Assembly (NCBI RefSeq): GCF_002099195.1
Contig: NZ_NBYX01000006.1
Span: 1 to 64,000, forward strand
DNA length: 64,000 nt
Reading direction: 5' to 3'
DNA from: Burkholderia puraquae
GTDB lineage: Bacteria > Pseudomonadota > Gammaproteobacteria > Burkholderiales > Burkholderiaceae
Part shown: one piece after another, positions 53,521-63,649 of the stretch
How positions within the stretch are numbered: position 1 is the first letter of the stretch
Layout of the letters: each line of letters opens with the position of its first letter
Made by a program: the position numbers and the translations under genes
Notes under the pieces: model-generated
Told to the model about the DNA's origin: nothing
Seen by the model: the letters and a program-made list of their open reading frames with translations, nothing else
Database searches by the model: none

Positions 53521-56154
53521 ATGGGACAAAATCTTAAGTTGACGGGTGTGGCGTTGTCGGTCGCGACGGTGTTCGGGGGGCTGGCTTCGGGTTCAGCGAT
53601 GGCGGGGGCACTCGATTCGCTGCCGATCCCGCAGGTGATCGTCAACCCGCCGACGAACAGCGTGTCGGTCGGGCTGGTCGCGACCGGGACGTCGCCGCTG
53701 GGCTCGGTCACCGTGACGGCGGGCGGGTCGGGCGCGATCCAGACGTCGCTGGGCGATCCCGGCCAGGTACTGTCGGGCGCCGTGGGGGCGGTGACGGGCG
53801 CACTGGGCGGCGGCACGGTGCAGCCGCTCGCGCCGGTACAGGGTGTGGTGAATCAGGTGACGGGTGCGCTGAGCGGCGGTAATCCGGCGGGTGCGCTGAC
53901 CGGTGCACTGAATACGGCGACGGGTGCGTTGAGCAATGCGGTTGGCACGGTAACGGGGGCACTGGGCAATGTCGGTGGCGGGTCGAATCCGCTGGCGCCG
54001 GTTCAAGGCGTCGTCAATCAGGTCACGGGTGCACTCGGTGGCGGCAACCCGGCAGGCGCGTTGACGGGGGCGCTCGGAACGGTGACGGGTGCGCTGGGCG
54101 GTCTCGGTGGCGGGTCGAATCCGCTTGCGCCGGTTCAAGGCGTCGTCAATCAGGTCACGGGCGCGCTCGGTGGCGGCAACCCGGCTGGTGCGTTGACGGG
54201 GGCGCTCGGAACGGTGACGGGCGCACTGGGCGGTATCGGCGGCGGGTCGAATCCGCTGGCGCCGGTGCAAGGCGTCGTGAACCAAGTGACCGGTGCGCTC
54301 GGCGGCGGCAACCCGGCTGGTGCACTGACCGGCGCACTGGGCACGGTGACGGGCGCACTGGGTAACGTCGGCGGCGGCTCGTATCCGCTGGGCGCGGTTC
54401 AAGGCGTCGTCAACCAAGTAACGACGGCGCTCAATAACGGCAACCCGGCGAGCGCGTTGACGGGGGCACTCGGTACGGTGGCGAGTGAACTGGGTGCTGG
54501 CAATCCGGCAGGCACGGTGACCGGTGCGATTGGCAATGTGACGGGGGCGCTGGGCGCATTGGGCGCTATTGGCGGCGGCGCGGATCCGCTGGCGCCGGTC
54601 CAGGGCGTCGTGAATCAGGTGACGGGTGCAGTGAGCGGCGGCAATCCGGCGGGTGCGCTGACTGGCGCACTGAACACGGCGACCGGGACGCTAAGCAACG
54701 CCCTCGGTACCGCAACGGGTGCGCTCGGCGGTGGCAACCCGGCAGGTGCATTGACGGGGGCGCTCGGCACGGTGACCGGTGCGCTGGGCAATGTCGGCGG
54801 TGGGTCGAACCCGCTGGCGCCGGTTCAAGGCGTCGTCAATCAAGTAACGGGTGCGCTCGGCGGTGGCAACCCGGCAGGTGCACTGACCGGCGCACTGGGC
54901 ACGGTGACGGGCGCACTGGGCGGCATCGGCGGCGGGTCGAACCCGCTGGCGCCGATCCAGAGCGTCGTCGACCAGGTGACGGGTACGCTCGGCAGCGGCA
55001 ACCCGGCAGGCGCACTGACCGGCGCACTGGGCACGGTGACGGGCGCACTGGGCGGCATCGGCGGCGGGTCGAACCCGCTGGCGCCGATCCAGAGCGTCGT
55101 CGACCAGGTGACGGGTACGCTCGGCAGCGGCAACCCGGCCGGCACGCTGAGCAACGCGGTCAACACGATCACGGGCACGCTCGGCAACGTCGGCGGCGCG
55201 GGGAGCCCGCTGGCGCCGGTGCAAGGCGTCGTTACGCAACTCGCGGGCACGCTCGGCAACGATCCGGCCGGTGGCCTGACAAACGCGCTGAACTCGGTGA
55301 CGGGCGCGCTCAGCGGCGCGAACCCGCTGGCGCCGGTGCAAGGCGTCGTGAACCAGGTCGTCGGCACGCTGTCCGGCGCAGGTGGCGGCAGCCCGATCAC
55401 GCCGATCACGAACCTCGTCAACGGCCTGCAGAACGCGCTGCCGACGGGCGGCAACGCAGCCGGCGCGCTGACCGGCGCACTCGGCTCGGTGACGGGCGCA
55501 CTCGGCAACCTCGGCGGCTCGAACCCGCTGGCGCCGGTGCAGGGCGTCTTGAACCAGGTCGTCGGCACGCTCGGCAACAGCAATGCGGTCGGTACTGCCA
55601 CGAACGCACTGGGTAACGCGGTCGGCTCCGTCGTGGGCGCACTCGGCAACCTCGGCGGCTCGAACCCGCTGGCACCGGTGCAGGGCGTCGTGAACCAGGT
55701 CGTCGGCACGTTGTCGGGCGCGGCGGGCAACAACCCGATCGCACCGATCACGAACCTCGTGAACGGCTTGACGGGCGGCAGCAACCCCGCGGGCGCACTG
55801 ACCGGTGCGCTCGGTTCGGTGACGGGCGCACTCGCGAACGGTCCGGTCGCCCTCGGGCAGGCGGCTGGCGCACTGTCGGGCGCGGCCGGTTCGACGGCAG
55901 CGGCGGGCGGCAGCCTGCTCGGCTCGGGCGCGAACGCGGCCGGCGGCACGGCGGGTGCGGTCGGCTCGCTGCTGACGACGGGCGCCAACGCGACGGCGAC
56001 GATCGTCAACGCGGTCGGCACGACGGTGGGCACGGCGCTCGGCTCCGCGCCGGGCCTGTCGGTCACGCCGCATTCGGGCAACAGCGCGCCGGGCAACCCG
56101 CTCGCGCCGGTGTCGTCGCTGCTCCAGTCGCTGACGGGAGCGCTGCCGAAGTAA
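53521..56154 (+). CDS. Large secreted Gly/Ala-rich repeat protein
   Basis: An 877-residue protein from the ATG at 53521, which has GGGGA 8 bases upstream; ATG 53506 is an alternative. Signal peptide cut after residue 28 (SAMA-G). The mature protein is 13 tandem copies of a roughly 44-residue (132-bp) unit containing NPLAPVQGVVNQVTGALG and GNPAGALTGALGTVTGALG, with diverged forms at the ends, finishing PLAPVSSLLQSLTGALPK. No adhesin anchor or autotransporter barrel is seen. It resembles proteins labelled collagen-like in Burkholderia, but the repeat is not Gly-X-Y. Role is unknown; it might be a matrix or surface protein. Confidence 0.85.
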   Translation: MGQNLKLTGVALSVATVFGGLASGSAMAGALDSLPIPQVIVNPPTNSVSVGLVATGTSPLGSVTVTAGGSGAIQTSLGDPGQVLSGAVGAVTGALGGGTVQPLAPVQGVVNQVTGALSGGNPAGALTGALNTATGALSNAVGTVTGALGNVGGGSNPLAPVQGVVNQVTGALGGGNPAGALTGALGTVTGALGGLGGGSNPLAPVQGVVNQVTGALGGGNPAGALTGALGTVTGALGGIGGGSNPLAPVQGVVNQVTGALGGGNPAGALTGALGTVTGALGNVGGGSYPLGAVQGVVNQVTTALNNGNPASALTGALGTVASELGAGNPAGTVTGAIGNVTGALGALGAIGGGADPLAPVQGVVNQVTGAVSGGNPAGALTGALNTATGTLSNALGTATGALGGGNPAGALTGALGTVTGALGNVGGGSNPLAPVQGVVNQVTGALGGGNPAGALTGALGTVTGALGGIGGGSNPLAPIQSVVDQVTGTLGSGNPAGALTGALGTVTGALGGIGGGSNPLAPIQSVVDQVTGTLGSGNPAGTLSNAVNTITGTLGNVGGAGSPLAPVQGVVTQLAGTLGNDPAGGLTNALNSVTGALSGANPLAPVQGVVNQVVGTLSGAGGGSPITPITNLVNGLQNALPTGGNAAGALTGALGSVTGALGNLGGSNPLAPVQGVLNQVVGTLGNSNAVGTATNALGNAVGSVVGALGNLGGSNPLAPVQGVVNQVVGTLSGAAGNNPIAPITNLVNGLTGGSNPAGALTGALGSVTGALANGPVALGQAAGALSGAAGSTAAAGGSLLGSGANAAGGTAGAVGSLLTTGANATATIVNAVGTTVGTALGSAPGLSVTPHSGNSAPGNPLAPVSSLLQSLTGALPK
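54887..55139 (+). repeat. Near-exact tandem duplication inside the repeat protein
   Basis: The 132-base unit around 54922-55053 and the next unit from 55054 read identically over long stretches, including the PIQSVVDQVTGTLGSGNPAG version of the repeat. The other units differ by several substitutions, so this pair duplicated recently. It marks the array as a probable variable-number repeat. Confidence 0.85.
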
Positions 56155-56208
56155 TCGGCCGGACCTGCACGGCGGCGCGGGATCGGCCGCCGTGCGCAAC
56201 GGGTCGCG

Positions 56209-56248
56209 CAACGCGGCATGACAGCGATGTCATGCCGCGTTGTCTTTT
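56209..56248 (+). terminator. Terminator after the repeat protein
   Basis: A perfect 15-bp stem CAACGCGGCATGACA (56209-56223) with TGTCATGCCGCGTTG (56228-56242) and a GCGA tetraloop, followed by TCTTTT. It is 54 bases past the stop. Confidence 0.92.
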
Positions 56249-56440
56249 GGGTGTCCCGCCCTGTTTCGTCGCATGAATGGCCGTCGATCGTCGCCGCGCG
56301 GCATGGAATAACCGGCCGCCGCCGTCCGTTTACATACCGAGCCACGGCACGGCCGCCCGGCGGGATAATGGTTGCGACGAAGCCGATCGTCCCGTCCGAC
56401 CGCGCCGTGCCGCCGCGATGTCACGCAAAGGAGAACGGGA

Positions 56441-56800
56441 ATGAAAAGGATGCTGTTCACCGCCGCCCTGCTGGCGGCGATCGTGCGGCCGGCGGCCGCG
56501 GAACTGCCACGGGTCGCCGACGGGAAACTGGTCGACGAAGATCACATGACGCTGTATGTGTTCGATCGCGACGCGCCCGGCAAGAGCGCATGCGACAGCG
56601 CGTGCGCGGCCAACTGGCCGCCCGCGCTCGCCGATGCGTACGACAAGGCTGCGGGCGCATTGAGCCTCGTCGCGCGCGACGACGGCAAGAAGCAATGGGC
56701 GTACCGCGGGCGCCCGCTGTATCGCTGGAAGATGGATCGCAAGGCCGGCGACGCCGGCGGCGACGGGATCGGCGGCATGTGGCACGTCGCGCGTCCGTGA
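56441..56800 (+). CDS. Secreted COG4315/lipoprotein-15 repeat protein
   Basis: A 119-residue exported protein. Signal peptide MKRMLFTAALLAAIVRPAAAE. The mature part has MTLYVFDRDAPGKSACDSACAANWPP, an ending GIGGMWHVARP and the PLYRWKMDRKAGD segment, matching the secreted-repeat (PF03640) family of small periplasmic proteins that often neighbour redox or stress genes. Good ribosome site AAAGGAGAACGGGA. It lies 25 bases before the ECF sigma gene and may belong to that operon. Confidence 0.87.
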   Translation: MKRMLFTAALLAAIVRPAAAELPRVADGKLVDEDHMTLYVFDRDAPGKSACDSACAANWPPALADAYDKAAGALSLVARDDGKKQWAYRGRPLYRWKMDRKAGDAGGDGIGGMWHVARP

Positions 56801-56825
56801 CGGCGCGGTGACGCGAGGCATCCTG

Positions 56826-57341
56826 ATGAGCTACGAATCGGATCTGCTGGTGTGGTTGCCGCATCTCACGCGCTATGCGCGCGCGCTGACGGGCGACCGG
56901 GCCTGGGCGGACGATCTCGTGCAGGACACCCTCGAGCGTGCGCTGAACCGCCCGCCGCGCGATGGCGGCAACCTGCGCGCGTGGCTGCTGACGCTGCTGC
57001 GGCACCGCTTCGTCGACCAGTTGCGCGCGCGGCGCGAGATCGCGGTCGACGACGCGACGGCGCCGTGGCAGACGATGGCCGCGCCGGCCGGCGAAATCGG
57101 CGGGCTGGTGCTGCGCGACGTGCAGCGTGCGCTGTACCGGCTGCCGGTCGAGCAGCGCGAGGTGCTGCTGCTGGTCGCGCTGGAGGAATTGAGCTATCGC
57201 GACGCCGCGCAGGTGCTCGGCGTGCCGGTGGGAACGGTGATGTCGCGGCTCGCGCGGGCGCGCGGGCAGATGCGCGCACTGCTGTCGGACGAGCCGTCGA
57301 CGCACGGCACGGCCGCGTTACGGGTGATCGGGAAGCCATGA
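56826..57341 (+). CDS. ECF-type RNA polymerase sigma factor
   Basis: A 171-residue sigma factor from ATG 56826. Region 2: LPHLTRYARALTGDRAWADDLVQDTLERAL. Region 4: LYRLPVEQREVLLLVALEELSYRDAAQVLGVPVGTVMSRLARAR. The stop overlaps the anti-sigma start by ATGA at 57338, so the two are coupled. The upstream secreted protein and downstream cupredoxin suggest a cell-envelope or oxidative stress regulon. The specific signal is unknown. Confidence 0.92.
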   Translation: MSYESDLLVWLPHLTRYARALTGDRAWADDLVQDTLERALNRPPRDGGNLRAWLLTLLRHRFVDQLRARREIAVDDATAPWQTMAAPAGEIGGLVLRDVQRALYRLPVEQREVLLLVALEELSYRDAAQVLGVPVGTVMSRLARARGQMRALLSDEPSTHGTAALRVIGKP

Positions 57342-58120
57342 TGGACGAATCGCGCAAGCCATCCAACGAGCGGGACGACGATGCGTCGGCGCAACTGCTG
57401 TCCGCACTGCTGGACGGCGAGTTGTCCGGACACGAGCGGCGCGAGATGCTCGAGCGCCTGGAGTCCGATCCGGAAGAAGCCGAACGGTTCGCACATTACC
57501 GCGCACAGCGCGACGCGCTGCAGGCGCTGTTTCCGTTGCCGGGCGCCGCGCCCGCGTTGTTCGTGCAGCGCCGCGCGCCGCGCCGGCGCAGTGTCGCGTA
57601 TGCGTTCGCGGGGCTCGCAGCCGGGCTGCTGATCGGCATTGCATTGCATGTGGGCTGGACGGCATTCGACCGCGAACCGGGGTTCGCCGCGCGCGCGGAT
57701 GTCGCGTATGCGGTGTACGCGGCCGAGCGCGAGCATCCGGTCGAGGTCGGCGCGGGCGATCCTGAACGCCTCGTCGCGTGGCTGTCCACGCGTCTCGGGC
57801 GGCCCGTGCGTGCGCCGTCGCTCGACGAATACGGCTACACGCTGCTGGGCGGCCGGTTGCTGCCCGGCGACGCGAGGCCGGCCGCGCAGCTCATGTACCA
57901 GCGTGCGGACGGCGAGCGCGTGACGCTGTACATGACAGCGTACGATGCGCGCCGTCTTGCGCCGCAGGCGATGTCGAGCGACGGCCGCTACACGTATTTC
58001 TGGTCGGATCGCGGCGTCGGCTATGCGCTGTCCGGTCGCGGCGACGAACGGCGCTTGCGCGAGATCGCGATCGACGTGTGCGGCGCGCTCGGCGGCCCGA
58101 CCGACGCGTGGAAGGGATGA
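57338..58120 (+). CDS. Anti-sigma factor (transmembrane)
   Basis: A 260-residue protein. The N-terminal cytosolic part (QLLSALLDGELSGHERREMLERLESDPEEAERFAHYRAQRDALQALF) is the RseA-like/ZAS-like helical sigma-binding type, without a zinc HxxxCxxC. Transmembrane segment about residues 83-105 (SVAYAFAGLAAGLLIGIALHVGW). The periplasmic part follows (about 110-260). It overlaps the sigma gene by ATGA, the usual sigma/anti-sigma pairing. The periplasmic domain could sense the signal. Confidence 0.88.
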   Translation: MMDESRKPSNERDDDASAQLLSALLDGELSGHERREMLERLESDPEEAERFAHYRAQRDALQALFPLPGAAPALFVQRRAPRRRSVAYAFAGLAAGLLIGIALHVGWTAFDREPGFAARADVAYAVYAAEREHPVEVGAGDPERLVAWLSTRLGRPVRAPSLDEYGYTLLGGRLLPGDARPAAQLMYQRADGERVTLYMTAYDARRLAPQAMSSDGRYTYFWSDRGVGYALSGRGDERRLREIAIDVCGALGGPTDAWKG

Positions 58121-58148
58121 TGTGCGCGCCGCCGGCACGGAGCAGGCG

Positions 58149-58580
58149 ATGAAGACGACGATGTCGAAGGGACTCGTGCTGATATCGGTGCTGGCGGCGC
58201 TCGCCACGGGCGCCGCGCTGGTACGGGCGGACGGCGGCGCGCCGGTGCGTGTGCCCGTCGACGCCGACGGCGTGCAGCGGGTGGCGATCGTCGGCGGCAG
58301 CTATTTCTTCCGGCCGAACCACGTAATCGTGCGGGCGCACGTGCCGGTCGAGCTGACCGTGTCGGCCGAACCCGGCGTGGTGCCCCACAGCTTCGAAATC
58401 GACGCGCCGCAGGCCGGCATCGCGGTGCACACCGAACTCGGCACGACGCCGAAGACGTTCCGCTTCACGCCGGCGCAGCCGGGCCGGTTCGCCTACTATT
58501 GCACGCATCGACTGCTGTTTTTCAGGAGCCATCGCGAGCACGGGATGGAAGGCGTGCTCGATGTCGAGGCGGCGCCGTGA
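58149..58580 (+). CDS. Exported cupredoxin
   Basis: A 143-residue protein with a signal peptide ending near ALVRADGG. Type 1 copper ligands are in VVPHSFEID (His), YYCTHRLLFFRSH (Cys and a His) and HREHGMEGVLDV (Met), with the usual His...Cys...His...Met order. The stop overlaps the next start (GTGA at 58577). It follows the anti-sigma gene within about 30 bases, so copper-based electron transfer or copper handling may be part of the sigma regulon. Confidence 0.85.
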   Translation: MKTTMSKGLVLISVLAALATGAALVRADGGAPVRVPVDADGVQRVAIVGGSYFFRPNHVIVRAHVPVELTVSAEPGVVPHSFEIDAPQAGIAVHTELGTTPKTFRFTPAQPGRFAYYCTHRLLFFRSHREHGMEGVLDVEAAP

Positions 58581-59209
58581 TCGCCGCATTGCTGGCCGCG
58601 AGCCTGATAGGAGCGAGCATGACCGCCGATCCCGTGACCGTCGCGCAGGCGCATTTCGACCACGTCCGCTCGTATCGCGCGACGATCCGCTCGTCGGCGC
58701 GCAGCGGCGAACGAACGGAAATCCGTTACGCGTACCTGAAACCGGGCTTCGTCCGGATGGATTTCGTGTCGCCGCATCACGGCGCGGTGCTCGCGTACGA
58801 TCCTGGCGACGGCAAGGTGCGGTTGCGTCCGTTCGGCGCGCATGCGCCGCCCGCGCTGACGCTGTCGCCGTCCAATCCGCTCGTGCGCGACCGCAGCGGC
58901 CACCGGGTCGACCGGTCGGACGTCGGCGAGCTGCTGCGCAACGTCCATGCGCTGCAGGAAGGCGGTGCGACGGTGACCGAAGGCGAGGAGGCCGTCGGCG
59001 GCCGGACCGCGCTGCGCGTGTCGGTCACGGGCGCGCCCGCGCACGCGGTCGACGGCGTGCATCGCTACCGGCTGTGGCTGGATGCGGAGGACGGCTTTCC
59101 GCTGAAGGTCGTCAGCTTCGCGGACGATGACGACGTGCCGCTCGAAACCGTGACGCTCGACGATGTCGAGATCGACGTCGCGTTTCCCGAACGCTTCTTC
59201 GCGCCCTGA
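58577..59209 (+). CDS. LolA-like/DUF1571 periplasmic protein
   Basis: A 210-residue exported protein. The GTG start at 58577 overlaps the cupredoxin stop; ATG 58619 is the alternative. The hydrophobic N terminus (MIAALLAASLIGASM) is a short signal peptide. The fold pattern (VRSYRATIRSSARSGERTEIRYAYLKPGFVRMDFV, then GRTALRVSVTG and HRYRLWLDAEDGFPLKVVSF) resembles LolA/DUF1571 outer-membrane lipoprotein-sorting proteins. A lipid or lipoprotein cargo is a guess. Last gene of the sigma operon. Confidence 0.78.
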   Translation: MIAALLAASLIGASMTADPVTVAQAHFDHVRSYRATIRSSARSGERTEIRYAYLKPGFVRMDFVSPHHGAVLAYDPGDGKVRLRPFGAHAPPALTLSPSNPLVRDRSGHRVDRSDVGELLRNVHALQEGGATVTEGEEAVGGRTALRVSVTGAPAHAVDGVHRYRLWLDAEDGFPLKVVSFADDDDVPLETVTLDDVEIDVAFPERFFAP

Positions 59210-59253
59210 GCGGTGCGCTGACTCGTGCCCCTGACGGGCATGCCGGAGGCTGC

Positions 59254-59769
59254 ATGGCGGAATACCGGTTCTCGACGACCTGGCGCGTGGACGCGCCGCT
59301 CGCGGTGGTGTGGGACGCGATCTACCAGGTCGACCGCTGGCCCGACTGGTGGAAGGGCGCCGTGAGCACCGTCGAGATCGAGCCGGGCGACGCGCGCGGC
59401 GTCGGCGCGCTGCACCGGTACACGTGGAAAGGGGCGCTGCCGTACCGGCTGACTTTCGACATGCGCGTGCGACGCGTCGAGCCGCCGCATGCGCTCGAAG
59501 GCCGCGCGAGCGGCGCGATCGAAGGCGACGGATGTTGGTCGTTCATCGCCGACGGCGCACGCACGATCGTGCGCTACGACTGGCACATCCGCACGCACGT
59601 GCGCTGGATGAACCGGCTGGAGCCGCTCGGCCGCCCGCTGTTCCGATGGAACCACGACGTGGTGATGCGCGAAGGCGCGAAGGGGCTCGCACGGCTGCTG
59701 GGCGCGGCGGTCGAGATGGACGGCCGGACTTTCCGGCCGTTGTCGGATGCGGGCTGCGCCGATGCCTGA
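59254..59769 (+). CDS. SRPBCC/polyketide cyclase-like protein
   Basis: A 171-residue START/SRPBCC-fold protein: MAEYRFSTTWRVDAPLAVVWDAIYQVDRWPDWW, then GALHRYTWKGALPYRLTFDMRV and a C-terminal helix (EGAKGLARLLGAAVEMD). There is no signal peptide. It lies 44 bases after the LolA-like gene on the same strand, possibly the operon end. The ligand is unknown. Confidence 0.85.
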   Translation: MAEYRFSTTWRVDAPLAVVWDAIYQVDRWPDWWKGAVSTVEIEPGDARGVGALHRYTWKGALPYRLTFDMRVRRVEPPHALEGRASGAIEGDGCWSFIADGARTIVRYDWHIRTHVRWMNRLEPLGRPLFRWNHDVVMREGAKGLARLLGAAVEMDGRTFRPLSDAGCADA

Positions 59770-60345
59770 AGGCATGTGAGCGCGAGTCAACGCGCCATCC
59801 ACCACCAGTGCGATGCGTTCGCCGACGGCCGGGCACCGGTGTCCCGGCATGCGTACGCGCACGTCGAGGCCCGCGAGCGGATAGGCAGGGCCGCCATTGG
59901 GCCGGTCGTACGACGGCAGCGCCGGCCGGCCGAACATTCGCATCCAAATTACCGAAGGTAATCCGATGCCTTGCGGATGGGGCCCGACGCGTGTTTGGAG
60001 ACGAGGTAAACCGCAAACATTGGCGTAATGAAAATGTATGCTTCGATGCGGGCCGATGAATCTGCGGTCAGGGGGGCGCGAAGGGCGTCCGGCGGAGGCG
60101 GGCGGGCGCGTTGCGGCGGACGGAATCGACGCCCGCACCGGTTTTTCATGCGATGCCGCCGATCGCAGGAACTCCGTGCTTACCCGATGTCCAAACGGGG
60201 CTGGATGAGACTCGCGGGCCCAGCGGGCCCGCCGGCGAGGCTGGTCGGTGTTCGTGGTGGCATTGTTTTTAAAGGATTTTTTCGTTTCTCCCCCATGCGT
60301 TTCCCGCTGCGTCCCCGCCCTGAAAATTCGTCTGGTTCCCCTTCT
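59770..60345. other. Intergenic region before the groE promoter
   Basis: About 576 bases without a supported gene. The open frame at 60028-60348 codes a Gly/Arg-rich 106-residue string with no family resemblance and no clear ribosome site, so it was not annotated. There is an AT-richer patch around 59940-60060. Confidence 0.5.
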
Positions 60346-60373
60346 TGAATTTGTCAAAACCCGTCCATATAAT
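60346..60373 (+). promoter_or_regulatory. Sigma-70 promoter of groESL
   Basis: -35 TTGAAT (60346-60351) and -10 TATAAT (60368-60373) with a 16-base spacer. The -10 abuts the CIRCE operator. Confidence 0.8.
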
Positions 60374-60399
60374 TAGCACTCGCTGCACGAGAGTGCTAA
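60373..60399 (+). promoter_or_regulatory. CIRCE operator (HrcA site)
   Basis: Perfect inverted repeat TTAGCACTC (60373-60381), 9-base spacer, GAGTGCTAA (60391-60399). It overlaps the promoter and transcription start, so HrcA binding would block groESL transcription; heat inactivates HrcA. Confidence 0.97.
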
Positions 60400-60472
60400 C
60401 AATTCTCTGCCGGGCGATAAGCCGGGCAGATTCCCTAAGCGTTCTTCAATCTCAGTCAAGAGAGGAGTGAAT

Positions 60473-60766
60473 ATGAACCTTCGTCCTTTGCACGATCGCG
60501 TGATCGTCAAGCGCCTGGATCAGGAAACCAAGACCGCCTCGGGCATCGTGATCCCCGACGCCGCTGCTGAAAAGCCGGACCAGGGCGAAGTCCTGGCCGT
60601 CGGCCCGGGCAAGCGCGACGACAAGGGCGCCCCGATCGCACTCGACGTGAAGGTCGGCGATCGCGTCCTGTTCGGCAAGTACGCAGGCCAGACCGTGAAG
60701 GTCGACGGCAACGAACTGCTGGTCATGCGCGAAGAAGACATCATGGCCGTGGTCAACGCCAAGTAA
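60473..60766 (+). CDS. groES: Co-chaperonin GroES
   Basis: A 97-residue chaperonin cap, starting at ATG 60473 with GAGGAG 5 bases upstream; an in-frame GTG at 60467 sits inside the ribosome site and is not the start. Mobile-loop region [14 protein letters not shown] and the conserved [13 protein letters not shown]. groEL follows 46 bases downstream. Regulation is by the CIRCE operator and promoter just upstream. Confidence 0.98.
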   Translation: MNLRPLHDRVIVKRLDQETKTASGIVIPDAAAEKPDQGEVLAVGPGKRDDKGAPIALDVKVGDRVLFGKYAGQTVKVDGNELLVMREEDIMAVVNAK

Positions 60767-60809
60767 GCGTCCACCGACGGTACATATTCCCAAGAATTCA
60801 AGGAGTTAG

Positions 60810-62453
<1,644 letters not shown>

Positions 62454-62510
62454 TCGACTTCGGTCGATGGTGTCCGGAGCGCGCAGCGATGCGCGTTCCA
62501 GCCAAAAGAA

Positions 62511-62540
62511 AAGACCCGCAGCGATGCGGGTCTTTTTTTA
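62511..62540. terminator. Bidirectional terminator after groEL
   Basis: AAGACCCGCA (62511-62520) pairs with TGCGGGTCTT (62525-62534) around GCGA, followed by a T-run on the plus strand and a T-rich complement on the minus strand. It also serves the convergent exported-protein gene. A similar small hairpin lies just before it (62480-62494). Confidence 0.92.
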
Positions 62541-62565
62541 TGTGTACGCGTCGGCGCGATGGGAA

Positions 62566-63018
62566 TCAGAAGCCCGGCAGGTAGCACGAAGCGTCGTCGT
62601 CTTCATCGTGAAGGCCGTAGCTGCATGCGAACGGGTCGTGCCAGCCGTTATGGCGACCGTTGTAGAGATAGACAGTGTTGCCGTTCGACGCCCATGTCAG
62701 TGACGCGGTGCCGCTGGAGTAAACGCGCCACCTTCCCGAACTGCCGTCCGGGAACGATACGGTGCCGCTCGAATGGCAGGGCGAGTAGTAATCGTGGGCC
62801 ACGAACCTGCCGTCAATCGGCGCTGCTCTGGAAAAGAACCGTTCAAGCTGGGCGGCGGTGGGCGTGAAGTTCGCGCATGCGTCCCTTGTCATCGGATCGT
62901 CCGGGCTCGACGTCTGGCCGGATTGCTCGATTGTCACGGCGCTCACCCCTCTGGCCTGGCAGATGGTGATCGGGATGCACAACGCAACCGCGGCGGCACA
63001 TCTGGCTAGATCCTTCAT
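62566..63018 (-). CDS. Exported protein, candidate immunity to the adjacent amidase
   Basis: A 150-residue protein with a signal peptide (MKDLARCAAAVALCIPITICQARG). The mature part has four spaced Cys (DACANF, SPCHSSG, FACSYG, SCYLPG) and aromatic beta-like segments (GRWRVYSSGTASLTWASNGNTVYLYNGRHNGW). No known fold was recognised. It starts 1 base after the amidase stop and has a GGAG-type site, so it is coupled to it. A periplasmic location matches neutralising a peptidoglycan amidase. The immunity role is inferred from gene order. Confidence 0.68.
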   Translation of the reverse strand: MKDLARCAAAVALCIPITICQARGVSAVTIEQSGQTSSPDDPMTRDACANFTPTAAQLERFFSRAAPIDGRFVAHDYYSPCHSSGTVSFPDGSSGRWRVYSSGTASLTWASNGNTVYLYNGRHNGWHDPFACSYGLHDEDDDASCYLPGF

Positions 63019-63019
63019 G

Positions 63020-63634
63020 TCACTCCCACTGTGCAGTGCTGGCTTCGGTGGCGTTCTTGCGTCCGACCTCTGGGTGCCGATACACCTCTGTCATCTCGAC
63101 GTTCAGTGTCTCGGACAATTCGCGGACAAGCCATTTGAGAGAGGCATTTTGTTCGGCCGTGACGCTTTCATAGACCGGTTCCGCAGTTTTCTCGTCGGGG
63201 TAGTACGTGCCGACAAGCTCGATTCCGATTGAATCCGAGTTGGACGGGTAGCGATCGGGAAACGTTTTCCGGGATTCGTGGCGATGGAATGCCGCAGGGC
63301 CGGCCCGGTACGTTTGCCTTGCCGCCCGGAGCGCCGTGGTGGAGCACGGGAGTGTGCTGATGCAACGTGACTGCAATTTCCCGACGTAATTGGTGATTCT
63401 GTGCAAGGAGGCCGTCTGATAGATCGTGCCGTCCTTGTCGATCAGGAAGTGTGCGCCGTTCGGTACGTGTGCGGTGTTGCCGTAGCTGTTGAATGTGCTC
63501 GAGGCGGTGGCGGCTCCGGTTTGATGGACGACGATTCCGTTCACGTGTTCCAGTGGCCCTCGTTCGATGGACGAATATATTTTTACGATCACGCGTTCGG
63601 CATCGACATGAGCCTGCTTTGAAATGAAAAGCAT
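63020..63634 (-). CDS. N-acetylmuramoyl-L-alanine amidase, putative type VI effector
   Basis: A 204-residue Amidase_2/PGRP-type domain without a signal peptide. Zn-ligand His37 (GIVVHQTGA), DGTIYQTASLH, the conserved Glu139 in DSIGIELVGTYY, and His187 in VYRHPEVGRK with Lys193. The usual third ligand (Cys or Asp after the Lys) is not obvious; Glu197 or another residue may serve. It lies 15 bases after hcp with its own SD (CGGAGG) and before the exported candidate immunity gene, the layout of a type VI amidase effector and immunity. It cuts the stem-peptide amide in peptidoglycan; delivery is inferred from hcp. Confidence 0.82.
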   Translation of the reverse strand: MLFISKQAHVDAERVIVKIYSSIERGPLEHVNGIVVHQTGAATASSTFNSYGNTAHVPNGAHFLIDKDGTIYQTASLHRITNYVGKLQSRCISTLPCSTTALRAARQTYRAGPAAFHRHESRKTFPDRYPSNSDSIGIELVGTYYPDEKTAEPVYESVTAEQNASLKWLVRELSETLNVEMTEVYRHPEVGRKNATEASTAQWE

Positions 63635-63649
63635 GACGGCCTCCGATTC

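Noticed and set aside
53521..56154. CRISPR array reading of the 132-bp repeats
   Set aside because: Units are contiguous coding repeats with no unique spacers of constant length.
54691..56345. Minus-strand frames of about 500 codons across the repeat protein
   Set aside because: Periodicity of the 132-bp repeats keeps stops out of several frames; the plus-strand frame has a signal peptide, ribosome site and terminator.
60028..60348. 106-codon plus-strand frame before groES
   Set aside because: Gly/Arg-rich product, no clear ribosome site, and it runs into the groE promoter.
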